Part shown: positions 7,697 to 14,044 of the stretch, piece after piece
Position numbering within the stretch: position 1 is the stretch's first letter
How the letters are laid out: each line of letters begins with the position of its first letter
Assembly (NCBI GenBank): GCA_036378375.1
Contig: DASUWQ010000555.1
Location: 1-16,647 of the forward strand
Reading direction: 5' to 3'
Source of the DNA: JAFAVN01 sp036378375
Lineage (GTDB): Bacteria > Verrucomicrobiota > Verrucomicrobiia > Chthoniobacterales > JAFAMB01
DNA: 16,647 nt
Made by a program: the position numbers and the translations under genes
The notes under the pieces: generated by a model
What the model was told of the DNA's origin: nothing
Database searches by the model: none
The model's input: the letters and a program-made list of their open reading frames with translations, nothing else

Positions 7697-8911
7697 ATGA
7701 GTTTGTCCGGCACGAATCTTCTGAAAGTTAAGGATTACAACGTCGCTGTTGTCCTTAACCTGATCCGGAAATATGAGCCGATTTCCCGCCGTGAAATCGC
7801 CGATCGCACCGGTCTCAGCTTCCAGACCGTAACCAATATCACTCTCAGCTTGCTTCAATCCGGCGTGATCCAGGAAGGGCTAGAGCTGCGGGGAAACGGC
7901 GTCCGGCAGTCGCGATCCGTTCAAATCAATCCGAATGCTGCTTATGCCGTCGGCATCCACATTGACCGGGCTAAACTCGCCCTGATACTGACTAACTTTA
8001 AAGCCCGCGTCTTGTGGCGCGAAGAAATCTCACTGGTGGCCCACGAATCGGCTCGCTCAGTTCTTCCGCTGATTCCGCAAATTATTGACCGGGCGATCGG
8101 TGAGACCGGCATCTCGAAGCAACAACTGCTTGGCCTTGGCCTGGCTGTACCCGGTCCCTTAGATATCGAGGCCGGTTGTCTTCTCAATGTTCCGAACCTA
8201 AACGACTGGGCCAATCACCCAATTCGGGACGAGTTGGAAGAACTCTTGCACCTCCCGGTACTGCTGGAAGAAGACGTGACCGCCATCGTCCTGGGCGAAC
8301 AGTGGTGTGGATGGGGGACCGAATACCACAATGTGCTTTATCTTTACGTAGGGATCGGCATCGGCCTGGGCATCGTGTCGAACGGGCACGCCTTGCGTGG
8401 ATGGAAAGGCAACATTGGTCAGATTGGACACGTGCAAGTTGATCCTGCCGGACCGCTATGCCACTGCGGTAAACGCGGTTGTCTCGAAGCTTACTGTACC
8501 GCGGACGCAATTCTCCGGGACGCCCGGATTGCGACGCTAAACCAAGGACATCCAGCCGGGCCCAATTTTCCCGACTTGCCTCGGCGGATTGAAGATATCG
8601 TTGCGAGTGACGATCCTATTTTCATAGAAGTACTTAAACAAGCGGCCAAACGATTGGGTGGTGTTTTGGGTGAGGCTATCGCCATCTTAGATCCGGAGCT
8701 AGTGCTGCTAGGCGGCGGTATGCTGCAAAAGTTAGGAGACAGTTTTGTGGAAACGATGGTTCTGGAGATCCCTAAGTCCGCCATGCCCACCAAACCGTTA
8801 CCTCCGGTGAAAAGTTCTTCTTTCGGCGCCGATGCCGGGGTTATTGGAGCGGCCACGCTGGTGCTTCACGATGCCTACGCGCCGAGTCTGCAGTTGCTTA
8901 ATTTGATATGA
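7697..8911 (+). CDS. ROK/NagC-type transcriptional repressor
   Basis: Cytoplasmic sugar-responsive repressor, 404 residues from the ATG at 7697. An N-terminal winged helix-turn-helix (about 12-60, with ISRREIADRTGLSFQTVTNI) precedes a ROK sugar-kinase-fold domain. The ROK zinc site is intact: GHV (about 244-246) followed by CHCGKRGCLE (about 255-264). The kinase phosphate loop, normally DxGGT, reads GIHIDRAK, and the usual NDAN-like catalytic block reads EEDVTA, so it should bind but not phosphorylate sugar, as in NagC/Mlc/XylR repressors. An in-frame TTG at 7673 would add 8 residues. The gene is divergent from the lectin-GH92 gene and, apart from the antiporter and repeats, next to the sugar ABC operon; regulation of either is plausible. 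The ligand is not readable. Confidence 0.92.
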   Translation: MSLSGTNLLKVKDYNVAVVLNLIRKYEPISRREIADRTGLSFQTVTNITLSLLQSGVIQEGLELRGNGVRQSRSVQINPNAAYAVGIHIDRAKLALILTNFKARVLWREEISLVAHESARSVLPLIPQIIDRAIGETGISKQQLLGLGLAVPGPLDIEAGCLLNVPNLNDWANHPIRDELEELLHLPVLLEEDVTAIVLGEQWCGWGTEYHNVLYLYVGIGIGLGIVSNGHALRGWKGNIGQIGHVQVDPAGPLCHCGKRGCLEAYCTADAILRDARIATLNQGHPAGPNFPDLPRRIEDIVASDDPIFIEVLKQAAKRLGGVLGEAIAILDPELVLLGGGMLQKLGDSFVETMVLEIPKSAMPTKPLPPVKSSSFGADAGVIGAATLVLHDAYAPSLQLLNLI

Positions 8912-8925
8912 ATGCCTGGCGTGAG

Positions 8926-9014
8926 GCTGATTGGTAGCGGTAACCTCACTGGTGGGCGAGGCTCCAGAAAGACTGCTGATTTCATCCGGCGGAAACCGGT
9001 ACCTACCAATCAGC
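8926..9014. repeat. long imperfect hairpin downstream of the ROK gene
   Basis: GCTGATTGGTAG (8926-8937) is perfectly complementary to CTACCAATCAGC (9003-9014), and CGGT (8938-8941) to ACCG (8995-8998) after a 4-nt bulge. The enclosed segment carries the short dispersed repeat copy B and a small CTGG/CCAG pairing. It begins 15 bp after the ROK stop codon. It could be a transcript 3' end, although there is no T-run, or the folded body of a small mobile repeat. Confidence 0.6.
8941..8974 (+). repeat. short dispersed repeat, copy B
   Basis: Matches 31-65: the GGTGGGCGAGGCTCC core, one variable base, then GAAAGACT. Copy B lacks one G of the G-run and differs at a few flanking positions. It lies in the loop of the inverted repeat at 8926-9014. 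Same orientation as copy A, almost 9 kb away. Confidence 0.55.
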
Positions 9015-9069
9015 GTGATGGGTTAGGTCCAGAAACATGCCGAATCATGGGTCTGCGCTCGACCACGCT

Positions 9070-9085
9070 GCCTCGCTTGCGAGGC
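9070..9085. repeat. 7-bp perfect hairpin before long repeat copy 1
   Basis: GCCTCGC (9070-9076), TT, GCGAGGC (9079-9085). The equivalent place before copy 2 has a shorter hairpin, CCGC-GAA-GCGG (11045-11055). The sequences are not clearly homologous, but both copies are preceded by a compact GC hairpin. It may be an upstream extension of the long repeat. Confidence 0.4.
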
Positions 9086-9095
9086 CGACGGACGG

Positions 9096-9401
9096 GGCGG
9101 TGATAGTAGATGAACGGAGGAGCGTTGCATTCCGCGTTAAAGCTCGCACGCATATTGACGCCGATGAATCTCGGCAGATATGGCGCTCGGATAGAGGCGA
9201 CGCCCCGGGGTAGGGAGGGATGTTCAACACGCACGGATTGAACCAACGTGGGACGTGCCACACCTACCGGGAGCCGCGGCCGGAGAAGTCTTTTTTAACG
9301 CATGCGCGATAGACCGTTTCCGAATCCAAGGGAGGCAGATCTACAATGCGGTTCCCCTCCGATCGGGGTGGTGGTCCATCCTTTCACCGATCACCAATCA
9401 C
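9096..9401 (+). repeat. long structured repeat, copy 1 (possible ncRNA)
   Basis: About 306 bp aligning along its whole length with 11096-11395, with substitutions and small indels not in multiples of three, so no conserved reading frame. Pairings kept in both copies: an outer helix 9119-9128/9197-9206; hairpin 9132-9139/9156-9163 with a 16-nt loop; hairpin ATCT/AGAT at 9168-9179; hairpin GTGG/CCAC at 9248-9261 with a 6-nt loop; and helix 9269-9277/9348-9356. Against copy 2, three pairs have become G.T in plus-strand reading (9126, 9138, 9273), and A9139-T9156 replaces a G-C. Single mismatches are A9121.C9204 and C9133.C9162. The order of helices suggests two folded domains. Plus-strand transcription would run towards the 3' end of the antiporter gene. 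The function is not known to me. Confidence 0.75.
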
Positions 9402-9423
9402 CAATCACTAATCACTAATCACC
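9390..9423 (+). repeat. heptamer tandem array 1 (AATCACC/AATCACT)
   Basis: Nearly five units of ATCACCA/ATCACTA in tandem. It grows out of the end of long repeat copy 1; the matching end of copy 2 has two degenerate units, AATCGGC and AATCAC, at 11383-11395. The array runs into the antiporter gene, supplying its TAG stop (9415-9417) and the last Gly-Asp codons. Heptamer arrays of this kind are known as STRRs in cyanobacteria; the resemblance is in form only. Confidence 0.85.
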
Positions 9424-10986
9424 TTCCGCAGCCCCACCGGCACTGCGCAGGGCATAGACCTCGGCCCAGTCGAGTTCCTCTTCCAAACGATGGAACGCAT
9501 CATCGCCGATGTCGCCGCGGCTACGGAGCTGATCCAGGGTGCGACGTTCGGCTGCAATGGCGCGGCTTTGAATCAGAGCCAGTTCTGAGCCGGTATTTGT
9601 GACGATTTGTGCTTCGGCCGTAGCGCTTGCCAACCGAGCCTCGTACTCTCTCCAAACGGCCGCACGCGCCTCGGATACTTCTTCACTTTCGATGACTTGC
9701 AAAGCGGCCCGGGTCAGTTCAGCTCGCGCCAACCGCACCTCATCCTCGATGATCCGGTCACCGGCAAACCGGAGCGCCACCATCAAAGGGCGCAAAGTCA
9801 GGCCTTGCAAGATCAGGGTTCCGAGGACGACGGAGAAAGCGGTGAACAGCAGGAGATCGCGATAGGGAAAATTCTCCGGAAGCGCAAGCGCGGCTGCAAG
9901 AGTAACGATCCCGCGCATACCACACCACGATACCATGATCCCGCTCTGTAGCGTGGGAGGCGTCAGTCGAGGAGCCAAGTGCACGCCGAACAACCGATTT
10001 TTCAAACGCACAAACGAATTGTAGGACATGACCCAGGCGATGCGAACCAGAATGGTGGTGGCGCAAATCGTTCCACCGATCGTGAGGTAGCGACCCCACT
10101 CGGCCGGATTGAGCCGATGCGACAAAGGCTTCAGTTCGAAGCCGACAAAGATAAAAATCAAAATATTCAGTACGAAGACCATGACTTCCCAAACGGCATA
10201 AGAAGGGATGCGCAGCCGAGCGGTAATTTTTGTCGGAGCGGTACGCGCTATGGTGATCGCATTGCAAACCATCGTGATGATGGGGGACAAGTGGAGGCGG
10301 TCGGCTAATATCCAAACCAGGAACACCGCAAGGAATTGCATCAAGACAGCCGGACCCACTTCTTGAAACCGGAGTAAGAACGGCACGGTGAGACGCGCCC
10401 ACAAGATGCCGACAAACACGCTGGCTAGGCCGACGACGAGAAGCGACGGGATCGCGGTGAGGACTGTTCCACTGCTACTGGCGATGAACCCCACGGCTGC
10501 GCGGTAAATAAGAAGAGCGCTGGCATCGTTAAACAGGCTTTCGCCTTCGAGGATGACAAGCATGCGATGCGGCAGTCGTAACATCCGGAGAACAGCGCTT
10601 GCTGCGGAAGCATCCGGAGGAGCCACGATCGCGCCTAACGCAACGGCTGCGGGCCAAGGGATATCGGGCAGAAATAACCGGATAACCAGAGCCACCGAAA
10701 CCACAGTCAGGCCGACCGCGATCAAGCTAAGGCTCACTACCGGCCACCAATTGTCTTTGAGATCGCGGAGTGATGCGTCATAGGCTGCATCTAAAAGGAC
10801 TGGAGCAACAAACAGCGCCAGAGTCAGCTCCGGGTCTAAGGTTAGATCCGGGAGCCCGGGAGCAAACGCCAGACACAGACCAATTAAAGCTAGCAGGACT
10901 GGATATGGCATCTTCAACCGGCGCGCGAGACCCGTCAAAAGCGCGCCAACCAAAAGCAATCCTAGAATCAGTTCGAATTGAGCCAC
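9415..10986 (-). CDS. CPA1-family Na+/H+ (cation/proton) antiporter
   Basis: Inner-membrane exchanger of 523 residues, moving Na+ or another monovalent cation out for H+ in. The first about 410 residues are a run of roughly a dozen hydrophobic helices. CPA1 landmarks are clear: AIVAPPDA (119-126), LEGESLFNDASAL (146-158) with the ND pair (153-154) at the ion site, and a late CGMRG...TLAAALALP block. Residues 415-523 form a charged, largely helical cytoplasmic tail, probably coiled-coil. The start is GTG at 10986; no Shine-Dalgarno site is visible and the upstream DNA is a heptamer array and then long repeat copy 2, so no recognisable promoter remains close by. The stop codon lies in the other heptamer array. 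It has no obvious link to sugar use and looks like an insertion between the ROK gene and the ABC operon. Confidence 0.93.
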   Translation of the reverse strand: MAQFELILGLLLVGALLTGLARRLKMPYPVLLALIGLCLAFAPGLPDLTLDPELTLALFVAPVLLDAAYDASLRDLKDNWWPVVSLSLIAVGLTVVSVALVIRLFLPDIPWPAAVALGAIVAPPDASAASAVLRMLRLPHRMLVILEGESLFNDASALLIYRAAVGFIASSSGTVLTAIPSLLVVGLASVFVGILWARLTVPFLLRFQEVGPAVLMQFLAVFLVWILADRLHLSPIITMVCNAITIARTAPTKITARLRIPSYAVWEVMVFVLNILIFIFVGFELKPLSHRLNPAEWGRYLTIGGTICATTILVRIAWVMSYNSFVRLKNRLFGVHLAPRLTPPTLQSGIMVSWCGMRGIVTLAAALALPENFPYRDLLLFTAFSVVLGTLILQGLTLRPLMVALRFAGDRIIEDEVRLARAELTRAALQVIESEEVSEARAAVWREYEARLASATAEAQIVTNTGSELALIQSRAIAAERRTLDQLRSRGDIGDDAFHRLEEELDWAEVYALRSAGGAAEGD

Positions 10987-11001
10987 GGCGGGTATTGAAA
11001 C

Positions 11002-11039
11002 GTGATTGGTGAGAAGTGAGAAGTGAGAAGTGATTGGTG
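11002..11039 (-). repeat. heptamer tandem array 2 (GTGATTG/GTGAGAA)
   Basis: About five units: GTGATTG, three of GTGAGAA, GTGATTG, then GTG. GTGATTG is the reverse complement of CAATCAC, so this array is inverted relative to array 1 at the other end of the antiporter gene. It begins 15 bp upstream of the antiporter GTG start and so occupies the place where its promoter or leader would be. Confidence 0.85.
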
Positions 11040-11095
11040 TTTAGCCGCGAAGCGGTCATGCAGGTTCGGCGGCGACGGGATAAAGCCCGGTGAAA

Positions 11096-11395
11096 GGCGG
11101 TAATAGAACGGACGGAGGGGCGTCGCATTCCGCGTCGCAGCCCGCACGCGTGTCGACGCGGATGAATCTTTGCAGATGTGGCGCTCGGAAAGACGCGACG
11201 CCCGGGGTAGAAGGGATGTTCAACACGAGATTGAGCGAACCGTGGAGCTTGCCACACCTACAGGGAGCCGCGGTCGGACACGTCTTTTTCAATGGATGCG
11301 CAATAGACCGTCTCCGAATTTCAAGGCGGCACGTCTACAATGCGGCTCCCCTCCGATCTGGGTGGTGATCCGCGCTTTCGCTAATCGGCAATCAC
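11096..11395 (+). repeat. long structured repeat, copy 2 (possible ncRNA)
   Basis: About 300 bp, direct repeat of 9096-9401 and exactly 2,000 bp from it at the left end. Pairings here are essentially perfect: GGGCGTCGC (11118-11126) with GCGACGCCC (11195-11203); CCGCGTCG (11130-11137) with CGACGCGG (11154-11161); ATCT (11166-11169) with AGAT (11174-11177); GTGG (11242-11245) with CCAC (11252-11255); GGGAGCCGC (11263-11271) with GCGGCTCCC (11342-11350). Related material may start as far left as about 11041, where CCGC-GAA-GCGG and CGGG/CCCG hairpins occur. It ends 37 bp from the ABC permease stop codon on the opposite strand. Short reading frames in it are not conserved with copy 1. Confidence 0.75.
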
Positions 11396-11432
11396 GTCCG
11401 CGTTTATCTGCGGCTGAACTCCGCTCAGGGCC

Positions 11433-12470
11433 CTACTTCGCGGCGACCGGTTCAGCGGGCGCTGCTTTAATATCGAGACGCGATTCTCGGGCTCGCCGGC
11501 GTGCAGCCAAGATCTGGTCGAACACAACCGCGATCAGGATGACGCCACCCATCACTACGAATTCCAACGAGCTGTCGATCCCCTGCAGGTTAACGATGTT
11601 TCGCAGGAGCTGAATCATGGCGGTACCGATAAAGATACCGAGAACGCTGCCTTCACCTCCGCGCAGGCTGCAGCCGCCTAACACGCAGGCCGCCACGGCG
11701 TAGAGTTCGAAGAAGCTGCCATGGCTAGCCGGAGAAATTGAGTTGGTGTAAAACCCGAGCAGAATCGCCGAGATTCCGGTTAGGAACCCGCACACGATAT
11801 AGGCGCTGGTGATCACTAACTTGGTGTTAATCCCTGAGTAAACCGCCGCTTCTTCATTCCGGCCGATGGCGAAAAGATAACGTCCGTAAACTGACCCGTG
11901 AAGCACCAGTCCCATTATTATGCAGACCACTACGAAAACGATAAACGGAGCCGGCACGTTGAAGACGCTGCCGGTGGCCAGCGTTCGAAGTAACTCATAG
12001 GTCGTGTCACCACTGAAGCCGACCGTTTGGTCATGGGAGATAAACCGGGCTAGACCGCGGTAGCCTAAAAGGCCGCACAATGTAACCACGAACGGCTGTA
12101 ATTTAGCCCGAGTTATGAGTAGTCCATGAAAACACCCGAGCATCATGCTGATCAGTAAAACGGTCAGCACTGCGAGCGGCCATGGCCAGTTATAGTTCAC
12201 CAGCAAATAAGCCAGGATGACCCCGAGCAAGGCGAATTGCGACCCAATGGAAAGATCGATGCCGCCGGTGATAATCACCACTCCCATGGCCACACTGAAA
12301 ATCCCGAATAGACCGATCGATCGCGTTAAGTCCAAAAGATTTGCCTGACCGAGAAATACCGGATTAGCAAAGGTGTCAGCGGGGCCCCGCTGTATTAGCT
12401 CCAACAATGCATAGCCAAAAAACAGCCCCAAAAAGATGGCTACCATTCCAATTTCTTTACTCGGTCTCAA
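11433..12470 (-). CDS. ribose-type sugar ABC transporter permease
   Basis: Inner-membrane permease of 345 residues, RbsC/BPD_transp_2 family, forming the channel (usually a homodimer) of a CUT2-type monosaccharide importer. About 8-10 hydrophobic helices are visible. Family landmarks are GGIDLSIGS, IGRNEEAAVYSGIN (the loop that contacts the ATPase) and VLGGCSLRGGEGSVLG. The start is TTG at 12470: an AAAGGAG site lies 9 nt ahead and overlaps the stop codon of the ATPase gene, which decides for TTG over the ATG at 12446. It is the last gene of the binding protein - ATPase - permease operon. No clear terminator follows; a CCGC/GCGG pairing at about 11399-11414 is weak. The tail ends in a short charged and Ala/Pro-rich segment. 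Confidence 0.94.
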   Translation of the reverse strand: MRPSKEIGMVAIFLGLFFGYALLELIQRGPADTFANPVFLGQANLLDLTRSIGLFGIFSVAMGVVIITGGIDLSIGSQFALLGVILAYLLVNYNWPWPLAVLTVLLISMMLGCFHGLLITRAKLQPFVVTLCGLLGYRGLARFISHDQTVGFSGDTTYELLRTLATGSVFNVPAPFIVFVVVCIIMGLVLHGSVYGRYLFAIGRNEEAAVYSGINTKLVITSAYIVCGFLTGISAILLGFYTNSISPASHGSFFELYAVAACVLGGCSLRGGEGSVLGIFIGTAMIQLLRNIVNLQGIDSSLEFVVMGGVILIAVVFDQILAARRRARESRLDIKAAPAEPVAAK

Positions 12471-12479
12471 TTTAACAAT

Positions 12480-12486
12480 CTCCTTT
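12480..12486 (-). promoter_or_regulatory. Shine-Dalgarno site of the permease gene
   Basis: AAAGGAG on the minus strand, 9 nt from the TTG start at 12470 and overlapping the TAA of the upstream ATPase gene. It is one of the few strong ribosome binding sites in the window and suggests translational coupling of the two genes. Confidence 0.8.
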
Positions 12487-14020
12487 AGCTGGCGAGTTGT
12501 ACAGCAGTCTTGACCGGAGCGACTGCGAGCTTCATTACGGTCTCTTCACTAAAATCATCAGCTTCAATAATTCCGGTTAGCATCCCTTCTCGCATAACCG
12601 CAATCCGGTCGCTGACTCCGAGAACTTCTTCCATATCGCTGCTGATCATCAAAATAAAAACCCCAGCATCGGATAGGCCCCGCATGAGGCGGTAGATTTC
12701 CGCCTTGCTACCCACATCAACCCCGCGCGTCGGTTCATCGAAGATGATCAGCTTAGGCTGCAGCGAAAGCCATTTCGCCAAGACCACTTTCTGTTGGTTA
12801 CCGCCGCTCAGATTTTTCGCCAGAGTATTAGTAGAAGCGGTTTTGATACTGAGCTTTTGCCGTTGATTCTCTGCGGATAACAACTCCCGCTTGTAAGAGA
12901 CCAGACCGTAGGTTGCGTAATTCCAAAGATCAGGAAGGGTGACATTTTCCCGGACGGTCATACTGGTGATCAAGCCGGTTTTGCGGCGGTCTTCCGGCAC
13001 CAGGTAAATTCCATTTTGGATAGCATCCCTCGGCGAGCGGATGTTAACCGGCTGATTATTGATACTGATCTCGCCGCTTAACGGTTTAACAATGCCAAAC
13101 ATCGTCATGGCCAGCTCTGACCGTCCCGCACCTACCAACCCGGCTAGCCCGAGGATCTCTCCCTTACGCACGTCGAAGCTGATCTTGTGTGAAGGGAAAA
13201 ACGGAGAAACGATGTCACGGAGCTCGATCCGGGTTTCGCGATCTCCGTTTCTGGTAACGGATTTTTTTAAATCGAGGTTTCGTCCGACCATAAGCCGGAC
13301 CATGCTGTCATGAGAAATCTCTGCCTTTTCCAGACTCCCTGAATTACGGCCATCGCGAAGGCCGACAACGCGATCAGCGCAGGCCTGCACCTCCATCAGC
13401 CGATGCGAAATATAGACGACACTTACCCCGCTCGATTTAAGCTCTTGGATCAGCTTAAGCAGCCGGTTTGTCTCCGTTAAGGTGAGACAGGATGTCGGCT
13501 CATCCATGATGATCACCCTGGCATTCACGGAGAGCGCCTTGGCGATCTCAACCAATTGCTGCTGCGCAATCGACAGCGAGCTCAGAGGTGTGGTCGGCGA
13601 AAGCTCCAGGCCCACTTTCTTCAGGTAAGCACGCGAGTCTTCGGCAATTTTCCGCCGGTCAATCAAACGAAGGAACCCGCCGATCAGCGGTTCTCGTCCA
13701 AGAAAAATATTTCCGCCTACATCCAGGTTATCCAGGTTGTTCAGCTCCTGGTGGATCAAACTGATACCGAGATGGAGTGAATCACTGACATTCCTGATCT
13801 CGGCCGGTTTCCCGTCAATCCGAATTTCACCTTCGTCCTGCCGGTGCAACCCACCCAGAATCTTCATCAGGGTCGATTTGCCGGCCCCGTTTTCGCCGAT
13901 CAGAGCAACGACTTCCCCGGGGTAAACAGCAAAATTGACCTGATTGAGGGCAAATACCCCGGGGAACCGCTTGGAGACGCCGACCACTTCAACGATCGGC
14001 GTCTTCTCAGTATCAGACAT
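12485..14020 (-). CDS. ribose-type sugar ABC transporter ATP-binding protein
   Basis: Cytoplasmic double ATPase of 511 residues, RbsA/MglA/XylG type, powering uptake of a monosaccharide. The first cassette has Walker A GENGAGKST (42-50), the signature read as LSIAQQQ (149-155) and Walker B VIIMDEPTS (169-177), then SHRLMEV. The second has a degenerate Walker A GLVGAGRSE (294-302), signature LSGGNQQK (404-411) and Walker B LIIFDEPTRGVDVG (424-437). A canonical first site and degenerate second P-loop is normal for this family. The start is ATG at 14020 with AGGA 9 nt ahead. It follows the binding-protein gene by 24 bp and precedes the permease by 14 bp, so the three are one operon. Confidence 0.96.
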   Translation of the reverse strand: MSDTEKTPIVEVVGVSKRFPGVFALNQVNFAVYPGEVVALIGENGAGKSTLMKILGGLHRQDEGEIRIDGKPAEIRNVSDSLHLGISLIHQELNNLDNLDVGGNIFLGREPLIGGFLRLIDRRKIAEDSRAYLKKVGLELSPTTPLSSLSIAQQQLVEIAKALSVNARVIIMDEPTSCLTLTETNRLLKLIQELKSSGVSVVYISHRLMEVQACADRVVGLRDGRNSGSLEKAEISHDSMVRLMVGRNLDLKKSVTRNGDRETRIELRDIVSPFFPSHKISFDVRKGEILGLAGLVGAGRSELAMTMFGIVKPLSGEISINNQPVNIRSPRDAIQNGIYLVPEDRRKTGLITSMTVRENVTLPDLWNYATYGLVSYKRELLSAENQRQKLSIKTASTNTLAKNLSGGNQQKVVLAKWLSLQPKLIIFDEPTRGVDVGSKAEIYRLMRGLSDAGVFILMISSDMEEVLGVSDRIAVMREGMLTGIIEADDFSEETVMKLAVAPVKTAVQLAS

Positions 14021-14044
14021 CGCTTAGAGTCCTACAGATCCGGA

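Noticed and set aside
7697..8911. ROK gene as a glucokinase
   Set aside because: It has an N-terminal helix-turn-helix and lacks the DxGGT phosphate loop and the usual NDAN block.
9010..9263. Open reading frames of 70-80 codons on the minus strand inside long repeat copy 1, with look-alikes in copy 2 (11056-11292)
   Set aside because: The similarity jumps between frames because of indels that are not multiples of three; the conservation follows base pairing, not codons.
9096..9401. Retron or group II intron RNA
   Set aside because: No reverse transcriptase gene nearby and no recognisable domain V or msr/msd layout.
10770..11012. Plus-strand open frame across the antiporter start
   Set aside because: Lies opposite the antiporter's coding sequence and in the heptamer array; no protein-like composition.
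9390..11039. Heptamer arrays considered as CRISPR
   Set aside because: 7-bp units without spacers; no cas genes.
9096..11395. Composite transposon around the antiporter
   Set aside because: No transposase or recombinase frame, no matching terminal inverted repeats and no target duplication visible; only the bracketing by direct repeats is supported.
11170..11613. 147-codon plus-strand frame entering the permease gene
   Set aside because: Built from repeat copy 2 and the antisense of a well-supported permease gene.
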